A stretch of 64,000 bases of DNA from Serratia ficaria (GCF_900187015.1 NZ_LT906479.1:310001-374000); one strand, 5' to 3'; positions 26,956 through 37,374 are shown, counted from the stretch's first letter. The notes: a model not told the origin generated them from the sequence alone. Program-made: numbers and translations.

Positions 26956-29900
26956 GTGTCACAGACCCCAATTTCCACCACCGGGCCAACGGTCGCCGGT
27001 GAAATGCCGTTGGTGGCGGCTCAGCCCGGCATCTGGGTGGCCGATCAAATTTCCCCGCATCGCAACGCCTATGCGGTTGCGCACTGCATCGAGCTCAATG
27101 GCCCGATCGAGGCCGCTCTGCTGCTGCAGGCCATCACCCAGGGCCTCAACGAAGTGGATACGCTGCGGCTGCGTTTTGAAGAACGCGACGGCGTGCCGGT
27201 GCAGTGGCTGGACGCATCGCTGGCGATACGCGAACCGGAGTTCGTCGATCTGGCGGACTCGCCGGACGCCGAAGCCGCCGCGCGGGCGCTGATGGATATC
27301 GACCTGGCCGGCGAACTGCGCGCCGGCAGCGGCAAGCCGCTGTACCGCCACGTGCTGATGCGCCTGGCGGACCAGCGCTGGTTCTGGTACCAGCGCTATC
27401 ATCACATGCTGGTGGACGGTTTCAGCTTCACCGCCATCGCCCGCCGCATCGCCGCGCTATACAGCCATCTGCGCCGCGGCGAGCCGCTGGAGCCGACGCC
27501 GTTCACGCCGTTTAGCGAGGTCGTGGCGGAGTATCAGGCCTATCGGCAGGCGCCGGCCTGGCAGCGCGATGCCGATTTCTGGCTCGAGAAGGCGCGCCAA
27601 CTGCCGCCGGCGGCGACCCTGTGCCCGCAGCCGCTGGCCGGGCAGGTGCCCACGCCGCGCATTCACCGGCTGGAGCAGCGCTGCGACGAGCAAACCTTTG
27701 CTGCGCTGGTGCAAATCGGCGGCCAGCAGAAGCTCAACGCCGCCGATATGGCGGTGGCGCTGCTGGCGCTGTGGGTGTCGCGGTTGAGCGGCCAACCCAG
27801 CTTCAGCGCCGGCTTTATTTTCATGCGCCGTACCGGCTCGGCCGCGCTGTGCGCCGCCGGCCCGGTGATTAACGTGCTACCGATGGAAATGCACCTCGAG
27901 CCGCAGGCCACGCTGTATGAAGCCGCCGCCCGCATCAGCCGCGAGCTGAAGAGCGTGCGCCGCCACCAGCGTTACGATGCCGAACAGGTGCAGCGCGATC
28001 TGGGCCGCATCGGCGACGCCGAGCCGCTGTACGGCACGGTGTTCAACTTCAAAATGTTTGATTATCAACTGGATTTCGCCGGCATCGAGGGCATTACCCG
28101 GGATCTGGCCTCCGGCCCGGTGCGCGATCTGGAGATTGCGCTGTTCATCGACGGGAACAACCAGCTGAAGGTTGAGCTGCTGGCCAACGCCGAACGTTAC
28201 AGCCGTCAGGAATTGCTGGCCCATCTGCAGCGTTTGCCGCTGTTGCTGGCGCAGTTTGCCGCCCGGGCGGATTTGCCGATCGGCGAAGCCGACATGCTGA
28301 CGCCGGAAGACCACGCCTTGCTGGCGCGGGTCAATGACACCGCGCATCCGGTACCCGCCACGACGCTGAGCAGCCTGCTGGCGCAGCAGGCGCAGCGCAC
28401 GCCGGACGCGCCGGCCCTGGCCGACGCCCACTTCAGCTTCAGCTACCGCGAAACCCGCGAGCAGGTTGGCGCGCTGGCGCGTCAATTGGCCGCGCAGGGC
28501 GTGCGGCCGGGCGACATTGTGGCGGTCGCGCTGCCGCGCTCGGTGTTTCTGTCGCTGGCGCTGATGGCCATCGTCGAGGCCGGCGCCGCTTATCTGCCGC
28601 TGGATACCGGTTATCCGGACGAGCGGCTGGCGATGATGCTGGAGGACGCCGCACCGCGTCTGATCGTCACCAGCCCGGCCCAGCAGGCGCGTTTCGCCGG
28701 CCAGGGCGAAATACTGCTGTATGACGCGCCGCTGCCCGCCGATCACGCCGCCGGCGTGACGGTCAACGGCCCGACGCCGGATCATGCGGCCTACATCATT
28801 TTTACCTCCGGCTCTACCGGCCGGCCGAAGGGCGTGCTGGTCGGCCATCAGGCGATCGTCAACCGCCTGCTGTGGATGCAACACCAATACCCGCTGGCGG
28901 CGGACGACGTGGTGCTGCAGAAGACGCCGTGCAGTTTTGACGTTTCGGTGTGGGAGTTCTTCTGGCCGCTGATGGTCGGCGCCCGGCTGGTGATGGCGCC
29001 GCCGGAGGCGCACCGCGATCCCGAGCAGCTGCAGCAGCTGATTGCCCAGCATCGGGTGACGACGATGCACTTCGTGCCGTCGATGCTGGCGGCGTTCGTC
29101 GCGGCGCTGGACGGCGAGCAGGCGGTCGCCGCCTGCGGTTCGCTGCGCCAGGTGTTCTGCAGCGGCGAAGCGCTGCCGGCGGAGCTGTGCCGCCTGTGGC
29201 AGAGCCGCACTGCGGTGCCGTTGCATAACCTGTACGGCCCCACCGAGGCGGCGGTGGACGTGACCTGGCATCCGGCCTACGGCGAAGCTCTGGCGCGGGT
29301 GACCGGCGCCAACGTGCCGATCGGCCTGCCGGTATGGAACACCGGCCTGCGCATTCTGGATGCGCGTCTGCGCCCGGTGCCGCCGGGGGTGGCGGGGGAT
29401 TTATACCTGACCGGCATCCAGCTGGCGCAGGGTTATCTGGGGCGGCCGGAGCTGACCGCCGGCCGCTTTGTGGCCGACCCTTACGGCGAGGGCGGGCGCA
29501 TGTATCGCACCGGCGACGTGGCGCGCTGGCTGCCGGGCGGTGAAGTGGAATATCTGGGGCGCAGTGACGATCAGCTGAAAATTCGCGGCCAGCGCATTGA
29601 GCTGAGTGAAATCGACCACGCGCTGCTGTCGCTGCCGGGCGTGCGCCAGGCGGTGACCCATGCGTTGGTGCTGCAGGGCACGCCGGTGGACGCCGGCGGC
29701 GATGCGCGCCAGCTGGTGGGGTATCTGGTGCCGCAGCCGGGCGTGACCTGGGACCTGGAGGCGCTGCGCGCGGCGTTGGCCGACCGCCTGCCGCCGCATA
29801 TGGTGCCGGTGGCGCTGGTGGAAATGGACGCGCTGCCGCTGAGCGCCAACGGCAAGCTGGACCGTAAAGCCTTGCCGCAGCCGCAGGGCGGTGAACGCAA

Positions 29901-30900
29901 GGCCGGCCGCGCGCCGCAGGCCGGGTTGGAGGCCGACATCGCCGCGGTGTTCGCCCGTTTGCTGCAGCGCGAACAGGTGTTCGCCGACGACGACTTCTTC
30001 GCCCTCGGCGGCCATTCGCTGCTGGCGATGCGCCTGGCGGCGGAGCTGCGCCGCGATCTGGGCAAGGCGGTCTCCGTCGGGCAGGTGATGGTGGCGTCCC
30101 GCGTCGAACAACTGGCGCAGCTGCTGGCTGAGGAGCGCACCCAGGAAGAGGCGGATCGCTGCGGCTTCGACAGCGTGCTGCCGCTGCGCGCCACCGACGG
30201 GCCGACGCTGTTCTGCCTGCACCCGGCTTCGGGCTTCTCCTGGCAGTTCAGCGTGCTGCCGCGCTACATCGACCAGCACTGGTCGCTGGTCGGCATTCAG
30301 TCGCCGCGGCCGGACGGCCCGCTGGCGCTGAGCGAGGATATGGATCAGGTGGTCGACGCCCACCTGCAGACCGTGCTGCAGGTACAGCCGCACGGGCCTT
30401 ATCACTTTATCGGCTACTCGTTGGGCGGCACGTTGGCGCAGGGCATCGCCGCCCGGCTGCAGGCGCGCGGCGAGCAGGTGGCGTTCCTCGGCCTGCTGGA
30501 CACCTACCCGCCGGAAACCCAGAACTGGGACGTGATGCTGGACGACAACGTGCTGAAAGAAGTGCAGCGCGAGCGCGAGCAATTCCTGGCGGTGTCGCAA
30601 GACACGCTCGATCCGGCGCTGGGGGAAACCCGCGTGGCGATGTTCGACAATATCGAAGCCAACTACGCCGATTCGGTGCGGCTGTTGTCCCATACCCGCA
30701 CCGCGCGTTTCAACGGCCTGGCGACGCTGTTTGTCGCCAAACGCACCTTGCAGGAAGGGATGGACGTGCAGCAGACCTGGTCGCAGTACGTTGACGCGCT
30801 GCAGGCGCACGAGCTGGACTGCGCGCACGTGGATATCGTCTCGCCGGCGTCGTTCAAGGTGCTGGGGCCGTTGCTGAACCGCATACTGCGGGCATTGTAA
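26956..30900 (+). CDS. entF: Enterobactin synthase component F (C-A-PCP-TE NRPS)
   Basis: GTG 26956 with GGGAG 8 nt upstream gives 1314 aa, close to E. coli EntF (1293 aa). Four intact domains are visible: condensation with HHMLVDG (His149), adenylation with FTSGSTGRPKG, carrier with LGGHSL (Ser1021), and thioesterase with GYSLGG (Ser1155). The adenylation pocket reads DVWHFSLVDK by eye, the serine code of EntF. EntF joins DHB from EntB to serine and cyclises three units into the enterobactin trilactone. All catalytic motifs look functional, so the locus should retain DHB-serine chemistry in addition to the VibF-like pathway. Overlapping upstream starts lack ribosome sites. Confidence 0.94.
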   Translation: MSQTPISTTGPTVAGEMPLVAAQPGIWVADQISPHRNAYAVAHCIELNGPIEAALLLQAITQGLNEVDTLRLRFEERDGVPVQWLDASLAIREPEFVDLADSPDAEAAARALMDIDLAGELRAGSGKPLYRHVLMRLADQRWFWYQRYHHMLVDGFSFTAIARRIAALYSHLRRGEPLEPTPFTPFSEVVAEYQAYRQAPAWQRDADFWLEKARQLPPAATLCPQPLAGQVPTPRIHRLEQRCDEQTFAALVQIGGQQKLNAADMAVALLALWVSRLSGQPSFSAGFIFMRRTGSAALCAAGPVINVLPMEMHLEPQATLYEAAARISRELKSVRRHQRYDAEQVQRDLGRIGDAEPLYGTVFNFKMFDYQLDFAGIEGITRDLASGPVRDLEIALFIDGNNQLKVELLANAERYSRQELLAHLQRLPLLLAQFAARADLPIGEADMLTPEDHALLARVNDTAHPVPATTLSSLLAQQAQRTPDAPALADAHFSFSYRETREQVGALARQLAAQGVRPGDIVAVALPRSVFLSLALMAIVEAGAAYLPLDTGYPDERLAMMLEDAAPRLIVTSPAQQARFAGQGEILLYDAPLPADHAAGVTVNGPTPDHAAYIIFTSGSTGRPKGVLVGHQAIVNRLLWMQHQYPLAADDVVLQKTPCSFDVSVWEFFWPLMVGARLVMAPPEAHRDPEQLQQLIAQHRVTTMHFVPSMLAAFVAALDGEQAVAACGSLRQVFCSGEALPAELCRLWQSRTAVPLHNLYGPTEAAVDVTWHPAYGEALARVTGANVPIGLPVWNTGLRILDARLRPVPPGVAGDLYLTGIQLAQGYLGRPELTAGRFVADPYGEGGRMYRTGDVARWLPGGEVEYLGRSDDQLKIRGQRIELSEIDHALLSLPGVRQAVTHALVLQGTPVDAGGDARQLVGYLVPQPGVTWDLEALRAALADRLPPHMVPVALVEMDALPLSANGKLDRKALPQPQGGERKAGRAPQAGLEADIAAVFARLLQREQVFADDDFFALGGHSLLAMRLAAELRRDLGKAVSVGQVMVASRVEQLAQLLAEERTQEEADRCGFDSVLPLRATDGPTLFCLHPASGFSWQFSVLPRYIDQHWSLVGIQSPRPDGPLALSEDMDQVVDAHLQTVLQVQPHGPYHFIGYSLGGTLAQGIAARLQARGEQVAFLGLLDTYPPETQNWDVMLDDNVLKEVQREREQFLAVSQDTLDPALGETRVAMFDNIEANYADSVRLLSHTRTARFNGLATLFVAKRTLQEGMDVQQTWSQYVDALQAHELDCAHVDIVSPASFKVLGPLLNRILRAL

Positions 30901-30919
30901 CCGGCGTCGCCAACGTCGG

Positions 30920-30957
30920 CCGCCAAACGTCGGAAGCGATCCCGGCGTTTGGCGGCG
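30920..30957 (+). terminator. Hairpin after entF
   Basis: GGCCGCCAAACG pairs with CGTTTGGCGGC across a 13 nt loop, 20 nt after the entF stop. The run after it (GTTTGCTG) is only weakly T-rich, so efficiency is uncertain. Confidence 0.55.
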
Positions 30958-30964
30958 TTTGCTG

Positions 30965-30992
30965 AATATCAATGAGTTTTATTATCATTATT
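30965..30992 (+). promoter_or_regulatory. Fur box upstream of entS
   Basis: AATATCAATGAG followed by TTTTATTATCATTATT fits overlapping Fur half-sites. It lies ~85-110 bp before the entS start and marks a separate iron-repressed promoter for the exporter. Confidence 0.7.
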
Positions 30993-31074
30993 GCTCCCAT
31001 CATCTGTGCTAGCATGAGTCCCCACGCTGTTGCAGCCCTGACGCAATACCCTTTTAACGATTGGTGATGAACCG

Positions 31075-32328
31075 ATGAGTAAACCCTCTATCCTGCTTGA
31101 TTTTGGCCTGCTGAAGAGCAACCGGTCCTTCCGGGCGGTATTCTGCGCGCGCTTTATTTCCATTTTGGCGCTGGGGCTGATGGCGATCGCCATCCCGGTG
31201 CAGATCCAGGCGCTGACCGGTTCGACCCTGCTGGTCGGCCTGGCGGTGACCCTGGCGGGCGGCGGCATGTTCGCCGGGCTGTTGATGGGCGGCGTGCTGG
31301 CGGATCGCTACGAGCGCCGGCGGTTGATCCTGTTTGCGCGATCCACCTGCGGCATCGGCTTTGTCGGCCTGTGCGTCAACGCCGCGCTGCCCGCGCCTTC
31401 CCTGACGGCGATTTACCTGCTGGCGGTATGGGACGGCTTCTTTGGCGCCGTCGGCGTGACGGCGCTGCTGGCGGCGACGCCGGCGCTGGTCGGGCGGGAA
31501 AACATCGTGCAGGCCGGCGCCATCAGCATGCTGACGGTGCGCTTCGGCTCGATTCTTTCTCCGGCGGTCGGCGGCCTGGTGATCGCCAACATGGGCATTG
31601 CCTGGAACTACGGCCTGGCGGCGTTCGGCACCCTGCTGACGCTGTTGCCGCTGCTGAGCCTGCCGCAGCTGATGCCGCCGCCGCAGCCGCGCGAACACCC
31701 GCTGCGCGCGCTGGCGGGCGGTTTTGGCTTCTTGTTCCAGAACAAGGTGATCGGCATGGTGGCGCTGATCGGCGCGCTGCTGACCATGGCCAGCGCGGTG
31801 CGCGTGCTTTATCCGGCGATGGCCGGCGGTTGGCAGGTCGACGCTTCCCATCTCGGCTTCATGTACGCCGCCGTGCCGCTCGGCGCGGCAATAGGCGCCT
31901 TCACCAGCGGGCGGGTGGCGCATGTGGCGCGCCCGGGCTGGGTGATGCTGTTGACCGCCATCGCGGCGTTCGTCGCCATCGGTTTGTTCGGCCTGATGCC
32001 GTGGTACAGCCTGGCGCTGCTGTGTCTGGTGGCCTTCGGCTACCTGAGCGCGCTGAATTCGCTGTTGCAGTACGGGCTGATTCAAAGCCTGACGCCGGAT
32101 AATTTCCTGGGGCGCATCAACGGCCTGTGGACGGCGCAGAACGTGGTGGGCGACGCGCTGGGCGCGCTGCTGCTGGGGGCGATGGGGGCGTTTATGCGGC
32201 CGGCGAGCAGCGCCGGCAGCTTCGGCTTCGGCGCCGCGGCCTTCGGCATCCTGCTGGCCTTCGCCATGACCGGGCTGCGTCAGGTGACCCTGAACAAACC
32301 GGAACCGCAGCCCGTCGCCGAAAAGTAA
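31075..32328 (+). CDS. entS: Enterobactin exporter EntS (MFS)
   Basis: This 417 aa MFS transporter has about 12 membrane segments and the loop motif [13 protein letters not shown] between segments 2 and 3. Length (E. coli EntS 416 aa) and sequence ([21 protein letters not shown] at the N-terminus) fit EntS, which moves enterobactin from cytoplasm to periplasm. It may also export serratiochelin, since no other efflux gene is found in the locus. It stands alone between two Fur boxes. Confidence 0.92.
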   Translation: MSKPSILLDFGLLKSNRSFRAVFCARFISILALGLMAIAIPVQIQALTGSTLLVGLAVTLAGGGMFAGLLMGGVLADRYERRRLILFARSTCGIGFVGLCVNAALPAPSLTAIYLLAVWDGFFGAVGVTALLAATPALVGRENIVQAGAISMLTVRFGSILSPAVGGLVIANMGIAWNYGLAAFGTLLTLLPLLSLPQLMPPPQPREHPLRALAGGFGFLFQNKVIGMVALIGALLTMASAVRVLYPAMAGGWQVDASHLGFMYAAVPLGAAIGAFTSGRVAHVARPGWVMLLTAIAAFVAIGLFGLMPWYSLALLCLVAFGYLSALNSLLQYGLIQSLTPDNFLGRINGLWTAQNVVGDALGALLLGAMGAFMRPASSAGSFGFGAAAFGILLAFAMTGLRQVTLNKPEPQPVAEK

Positions 32329-32418
32329 CGGTGCGGAGTCGGCAACGCGGCGGCCCGAAAGATGACGGGCAGGTTGACATGGCAAATATCGACGAGTAAT
32401 TTAGCGCGGAATTAACTT

Positions 32419-32437
32419 AAATGATAATCATTATTAT
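32419..32437 (+). promoter_or_regulatory. Fur box upstream of entCEB
   Basis: AAATGATAATCATTATTAT matches the 19 bp Fur consensus at nearly all positions, the best site in the window. It lies 35 bp upstream of the entC start codon, overlapping the likely promoter of the DHB operon. Confidence 0.85.
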
Positions 32438-32471
32438 ATTGGTTATCAGTTAGCGACTTGAGGACGTAGCG

Positions 32472-33677
32472 ATGGACATTGCCGTGAAAGGCGCCAACCG
32501 AAAGGAACTTCAGGAGCGGGCGGATGAACCGTTCGGCGCTGATTTTTCTCCTGCATCGGGCTTCTTCTTCACCTCGCCGTTCCGCAGCCTGATTACCGCC
32601 GGCTGCTTTAGCCGGGTGACCCAGCCGGCCGCGGACGGCGCCGATCTGCACGGCGAATTCCAGCGGCAGGTGCGCCAGGCGTTTGCCGAGGCGCGCGCCG
32701 CCGGGGTAAAGGAACCGCTGCTGTGCGGCGCCATTCCCTTCGATACCCGTCAGCCTTCGGCGCTGTTTGTTCCGCATGAAAGCCGCTGGTTCGATCGCGC
32801 CGCCTTTATGGCCGGCGTCTCGCCGGCGGCGAGCGGCCCGGAAATTGCCGGCCTTGCCGAAGTGCCGACGCAGCAGCCTTTTATGCAGATGGTGAGCGAT
32901 GCGGTCGCGGCGATGAAAGCCGGGCAGCTGGACAAGGTGGTGCTGTCGCGGCTGCTGGAGATCGAGACTCGCCGGCCGGTAGACCGCCATGCGCTGATGG
33001 CGCGGGTTATCGCCCAAAACCCCAACGGTTTCCATTTCCACGTGCCGCTGGAGCGGGGGGCACTGTTGGGCGCCAGCCCTGAGCTGTTGCTGCGCCAGGC
33101 CGGCGGCCACTTCCACTCCAACCCGCTGGCCGGTTCCGCCCGGCGCGAGGCCGATGCCGAACGCGATCTGGCGGTGGGCGAGCGGCTGATGGCCTCCGAG
33201 AAAGACCGCCACGAACATCGCATCGTCACCGAAGGCATGCGCCGGGTGCTGGCCGGGCGCAGCCGCTATCTGAACGTGCCGCAAACCCCCGAGCTGCTGA
33301 CCACCACCACGCTGTGGCACCTTTCCACCCCGATTGACGGCGAAGTGGCTTCGCGCGACGAAAGCGCGCTGTCGCTGGCCTGCCTGCTGCATCCGACGCC
33401 GGCGCTGTGCGGCACGCCAACCCCGGCGGCGCACGCATTGATCCGGCAGCTGGAGCCGTTCGATCGCGGCCTGTTCGGCGGCATCGTCGGCTGGTGCGAC
33501 GCCGAAGGCAATGGCGAATGGGTGGTCACCATCCGCTGCGGCACCGTCGATGGCAGCCAGGTGCGGCTGTTTGCCGGCGCCGGCATCGTCCAGGACTCTT
33601 CCCCCGAATCTGAATGGCACGAAACAGGCACCAAACTCAGCACTATTCTGCGTGCCTTTGGTTTGAATCAAGGATAA
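32472..33677 (+). CDS. entC: Isochorismate synthase EntC
   Basis: EntC converts chorismate to isochorismate, the first step to 2,3-dihydroxybenzoate. The 401 aa protein has the chorismate-binding fold with [10 protein letters not shown] near residue 157, [10 protein letters not shown] near 218, [10 protein letters not shown] near 241, and GxVG in [12 protein letters not shown] near 338. Its length is close to E. coli EntC (391 aa). It is first in a plus-strand operon with entE 7 bp downstream, directly after a strong Fur box. Confidence 0.95.
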   Translation: MDIAVKGANRKELQERADEPFGADFSPASGFFFTSPFRSLITAGCFSRVTQPAADGADLHGEFQRQVRQAFAEARAAGVKEPLLCGAIPFDTRQPSALFVPHESRWFDRAAFMAGVSPAASGPEIAGLAEVPTQQPFMQMVSDAVAAMKAGQLDKVVLSRLLEIETRRPVDRHALMARVIAQNPNGFHFHVPLERGALLGASPELLLRQAGGHFHSNPLAGSARREADAERDLAVGERLMASEKDRHEHRIVTEGMRRVLAGRSRYLNVPQTPELLTTTTLWHLSTPIDGEVASRDESALSLACLLHPTPALCGTPTPAAHALIRQLEPFDRGLFGGIVGWCDAEGNGEWVVTIRCGTVDGSQVRLFAGAGIVQDSSPESEWHETGTKLSTILRAFGLNQG

Positions 33678-33684
33678 CGACAAG

Positions 33685-35313
33685 ATGAGCATTGCCTTTA
33701 CCCCCTGGCCGGCGGAGTTCGCCAGCCGTTACCGCGAACGCGGCTATTGGATTGACCTGCCGCTGACCGATATTCTCGACCGCCAGGCCGACAACGACGC
33801 CGTGGCGATCACCGATGCCCGCCGCAGCCTGAGCTACCGTGAATTGAACCTGCTCTCCGACCGTTTGGCGGCCGCCCTGCAGCGCCGCGGCGTACGGCCG
33901 GGCGAGACCGCGCTGGTGCAGCTGGGCAACGTGGTGGAGTTTTACGTGGCGTTTTTCGCGCTGCTGAAGATCGGCGTGGCGCCGGTCAACGCGCTGTTCA
34001 GCCATCAGCGCAGCGAGCTGCACGCCTACGCCGCGCAAATCAAGCCCGCGCTGCTGATCGCCGATCGCGAGCACGGCCTGTTTGCCGATGACGAATTCCT
34101 CAACGCCTTCCGCGCCGAGCATCCTTCGCTGCGCGTGGTGGGCCTGCGCAACCAGCCGCAGGGCGAACAGGCATTGGCCGACTGGCTGGAGGAACCCTGC
34201 GACGGCTTTGTCGCGGTGCCTTCCGCCGCCGACCAGGTGGCGTTTTTCCAGCTTTCCGGCGGCAGCACCGGCACGCCGAAGCTGATCCCGCGCACCCACA
34301 ACGATTACTACTACAGCATCCGCCGCAGCGTGGAGATCTGCCGCTTTGACCGGCAGACCCGCTATCTGTGCGCCTTGCCGGTCGCCCACAACTATCCGAT
34401 GAGCTCGCCGGGCGTGCTGGGCGTGTTCTACGGCGCCGGGCAGGTGGTGTTCGCCGCCGATCCCGACGCCGCCCAGTGTTTCCGCCTGATCGAACAGCAC
34501 CGCATCAACGTGACGGCGCTGGTACCGCCGGCGGTGACGCTGTGGCTGCAGGCGATCGAAGAGTGGGGCAGCAATGCCGCGTTGGCCAGCCTGGCGCTGT
34601 TGCAGGTGGGCGGCGCCAAGCTGGGGGAGACCCTGGCGGCGCGCATTCAGAACGAAATCGGCTGCCGGCTGCAGCAGGTGTTCGGCATGGCGGAAGGGCT
34701 GGTTAACTACACCCGTCTGGACGATGACCCGCAGCACGTCCTGGCGACCCAGGGGCGGCCGATGTCGCCGGACGACGAAGTCTGGGTGGCGGATGACGAC
34801 GGCAACCCGCTGCCGGCGGGCGCGGTGGGGCGCCTGATGACGCGCGGCCCTTATACCTTTCGCGGCTACTACCTGAGCCCGGAGCACAACGCCGGCGCCT
34901 TTGACGCGGCAGGGTTCTACTGCTCGGGCGACCTGATCAGCATCAGCGAAGACGGCTACATCACCGTCGAGGGGCGCCAGAAGGACCAGATCAACCGCGG
35001 CGGCGAGAAGATCGCCGCCGAGGAAATCGAAAATCTGCTGTTGCGCCACCCGGAGGTGATCAACGCCGCGCTGGTGTCGATGCCGGATGCTCTGATGGGC
35101 GAAAAAAGCTGCGCCTATATCATCGCCGGCGCGCCGCTGAAAGCGGTGGTGCTGCGTCGCCACCTGCGCGAGCAGGGCGTGGCCGACTTCAAGCTGCCGG
35201 ACCGTTTTATTCAGGTGGACAGCCTGCCGCTGACACCGGTCGGCAAAGTGGACAAAAAACTGTTGCGCCAGCGTCTCGACGCGCAACAACAGACTCAGGC
35301 TCAGGGAGATTAA
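33685..35313 (+). CDS. entE: 2,3-dihydroxybenzoate-AMP ligase EntE
   Basis: This stand-alone 542 aa adenylation enzyme activates DHB with ATP and loads it on the aryl carrier domain of EntB. Core motifs seen are [24 protein letters not shown] near residue 190 (as [10 protein letters not shown]), [11 protein letters not shown] near 332, YCSGD near 411, and the catalytic C-terminal lysine in PVGKVDKK. The aromatic-acid pocket Asn of aryl-acid ligases is consistent with HNYPMSSPG. Length equals E. coli EntE (536 aa) within a few residues. It lies between entC and entB with 7 and 3 bp gaps. Confidence 0.95.
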   Translation: MSIAFTPWPAEFASRYRERGYWIDLPLTDILDRQADNDAVAITDARRSLSYRELNLLSDRLAAALQRRGVRPGETALVQLGNVVEFYVAFFALLKIGVAPVNALFSHQRSELHAYAAQIKPALLIADREHGLFADDEFLNAFRAEHPSLRVVGLRNQPQGEQALADWLEEPCDGFVAVPSAADQVAFFQLSGGSTGTPKLIPRTHNDYYYSIRRSVEICRFDRQTRYLCALPVAHNYPMSSPGVLGVFYGAGQVVFAADPDAAQCFRLIEQHRINVTALVPPAVTLWLQAIEEWGSNAALASLALLQVGGAKLGETLAARIQNEIGCRLQQVFGMAEGLVNYTRLDDDPQHVLATQGRPMSPDDEVWVADDDGNPLPAGAVGRLMTRGPYTFRGYYLSPEHNAGAFDAAGFYCSGDLISISEDGYITVEGRQKDQINRGGEKIAAEEIENLLLRHPEVINAALVSMPDALMGEKSCAYIIAGAPLKAVVLRRHLREQGVADFKLPDRFIQVDSLPLTPVGKVDKKLLRQRLDAQQQTQAQGD

Positions 35314-35316
35314 TCG

Positions 35317-36171
35317 ATGGCCATTCCGAAACTTAATGATTACGCGCTGCCCGCAGCAGACGAACTGCCTAACAACAAGGTCAGCTGGCAGCTGGAGCCT
35401 CAGCGCGCGGCGCTGCTGATCCACGACATGCAGCAGTATTTCCTCAACTTCTGGGGCGAAGACAGCGCGCTGATCAAACAGGTGGTGGAAAACATCGCCA
35501 AGCTGCGCAGCTACTGCAAGCAGCAGGGCATCCCGGTGTTCTATACCGCTCAGCCGAACCAGCAGAGCGATGAAGACCGCGCGTTGTTGAACGACATGTG
35601 GGGGCCGGGCCTGAACAAGCATCCGGAACAGCAGGCGGTCACCGCGGCGCTGGCGCCGGACCAGGACGACACCGTGCTGGTGAAATGGCGCTACAGCGCC
35701 TTCCACCGCTCGCCGCTGCAGGAAATCCTGCAGGAATCCGGCCGCGACCAGCTGATCATCTGCGGCGTGTACGCCCACATCGGCTGCCTGACCACCGCCA
35801 TCGACGCCTTCATGCGCAACATCCAACCGTTTATGGTGGCCGACGGCCTGGCGGACTTCTCGCGCGAAGAGCACCTGATGGCGCTGCGTTACACCGCCGG
35901 GCGCTGCGGCCGGGTGGTGACCACCGCCTCACTGCTGCCGGGCATCGCCAGCAAAGAGGCGCTGCGTCAGCAAATTCTGCCGCTGCTGGATGAAGACAGC
36001 GAAGACATGGGCAACGACGAGAACCTGATCGACTACGGCCTGGACTCGGTGCGCATCATGGAGCTGGCCACCCGCTGGCGCAAGATCCGCGGCGATATCG
36101 ACTTCATCGCCCTGGCGCGCAACCCGACCATCGACAGCTGGTGGGCGCTGCTCTCTGCCGAACGGAACTGA
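35317..36171 (+). CDS. entB: Isochorismatase / aryl carrier protein EntB
   Basis: The 284 aa protein joins an isochorismatase domain (residues ~1-205) to a C-terminal aryl carrier domain. The latter has YGLDSVR with the phosphopantetheine Ser244 (Ser245 in E. coli). The N-terminal domain makes 2,3-dihydro-2,3-DHB and has the motif [10 protein letters not shown] with the family Asp and Lys residues (HDMQ, KWRYSAF). In this locus the loaded EntB should feed EntF, the VibH-like enzyme and the Cy proteins. In E. coli entA follows here; in this window it does not. Confidence 0.95.
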   Translation: MAIPKLNDYALPAADELPNNKVSWQLEPQRAALLIHDMQQYFLNFWGEDSALIKQVVENIAKLRSYCKQQGIPVFYTAQPNQQSDEDRALLNDMWGPGLNKHPEQQAVTAALAPDQDDTVLVKWRYSAFHRSPLQEILQESGRDQLIICGVYAHIGCLTTAIDAFMRNIQPFMVADGLADFSREEHLMALRYTAGRCGRVVTTASLLPGIASKEALRQQILPLLDEDSEDMGNDENLIDYGLDSVRIMELATRWRKIRGDIDFIALARNPTIDSWWALLSAERN

Positions 36172-36194
36172 TTTTGACCACGGCGTTGTTGCCG

Positions 36195-36216
36195 CCGCCC
36201 GGCGTTGGCCGGGCGG
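36195..36216 (+). other. Hairpin between entB and the yncE-like gene
   Basis: CCGCCCGG and CCGGGCGG form an 8 bp stem with a 6 nt loop, 23 nt after entB. There is no T tract, so it may be an mRNA processing or stability element rather than a terminator. It could lower expression of the following gene. Confidence 0.5.
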
Positions 36217-36251
36217 TAATTTGACTCGAACGATACCCTAGGGAAATTATA

Positions 36252-37316
36252 ATGAATGCTATGATTAATAAGGGAAAACGTGCGGCATTCCCGCTGATGC
36301 TGCTGTCCTCGCTGCTGTTTTCGGCCCCGCTGCTGGCGCAAACCGCGCCGGAAGTGCTGCGCAAGCCGGTTGGCAAAGGCGCCTATGAAATGGTGTACAG
36401 CCAGGGCGAGAACGCGCTGTACCTGGCGACCTCGCAAAGCCGCAAGCTGGACAAGGGCGGCGTGGTGTATCGCCTGGATCCGACCACGCTGGACGTGACC
36501 CAGATTATCCATAACGACATCAAGCCGTTCGGCGCCGCCATCAACGGCAAAACCGACACCCTGTTCTTCGGCAACACGGTGAACAACTCGGTCACGGCGA
36601 TCGACGCCAAAACCGGCGAAGTGAAGGGCCGTTTGGTGCTGGACGCGCGCAAACGCTCCGAGACCGTGAAGCCGCTGGCGCCGCGTGAACTGGTGGCGGA
36701 TGCCGACACCGACACCCTGTACGTCACCGGGCTGGGTGAATCCAGCGTGGTGTGGGTGGTGGACGGCAAGGATCTGACCCTGCGCGCCACCATTGCCGGC
36801 ACCGGCAAATACGGTACCGGCCTGGCGCTGGACGCCGCCGCCAAACGCCTGTACGTCACCAACGCCGACGGCGAGCTGGTGACCATCGACACCCAGAGCA
36901 ACAAGGTGCTGTCGCGCAAGAAGCTGGACGAGTCCAAAGAGCACTTCTTCCTGAACATCAGCCTGGATACCGCCAACCACCGCGCATTCATCACCGATTC
37001 CAAGCAGCCGCAGGTGCTGGTGGTGGATACCCGCAACGGCAACGTCCTCGGCAAAATCGAAGTGCCTGAATCGCTGGCGGTGCTGTTCAACCCGGCGCGC
37101 AACGAGGTTTACGTCACCCACCGCCAGGCGGGTGAGGTGAGCGTGATCGACGCCAAGAGCTACAAGCTGTTGAATACCGTCAAGACGCCGACCCACCCGA
37201 ACAGCCTGGCGCTGTCGCCGGACGGCCAGACGCTGTACGTCAGCGTGAAGCAGGCCTCCAGTCGCGAGAAAGAAGCCAGCGCGCCGGATGATGTGATCCG
37301 CGTAGCGCTGAAGTAA
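36252..37316 (+). CDS. yncE: YncE-type secreted beta-propeller protein
   Basis: The 354 aa protein has a signal peptide (LLSSLLFSAPLLAQTAPEV) and seven propeller repeats, and matches E. coli YncE (353 aa) along its whole length. YncE is a periplasmic protein made under iron limitation; its biochemical role is unresolved. The gene sits 80 bp after entB, in the place where entA and entH occur in E. coli, and a rho-independent terminator closes the unit. Context suggests co-regulation with DHB synthesis. A diverged paralogue is found at 21495-22727. Confidence 0.88.
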   Translation: MNAMINKGKRAAFPLMLLSSLLFSAPLLAQTAPEVLRKPVGKGAYEMVYSQGENALYLATSQSRKLDKGGVVYRLDPTTLDVTQIIHNDIKPFGAAINGKTDTLFFGNTVNNSVTAIDAKTGEVKGRLVLDARKRSETVKPLAPRELVADADTDTLYVTGLGESSVVWVVDGKDLTLRATIAGTGKYGTGLALDAAAKRLYVTNADGELVTIDTQSNKVLSRKKLDESKEHFFLNISLDTANHRAFITDSKQPQVLVVDTRNGNVLGKIEVPESLAVLFNPARNEVYVTHRQAGEVSVIDAKSYKLLNTVKTPTHPNSLALSPDGQTLYVSVKQASSREKEASAPDDVIRVALK

Positions 37317-37339
37317 TCCCATACGGATCCTGCCGATCG

Positions 37340-37374
37340 AACGGGCGCAGCGGCAACGCTTCGCCCGTTTTTTT
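37340..37374 (+). terminator. Terminator of the entCEB-yncE unit
   Basis: AACGGGCG pairs with CGCCCGTT and is followed by TTTTTTC, 24 nt after the yncE-like stop. Confidence 0.8.
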
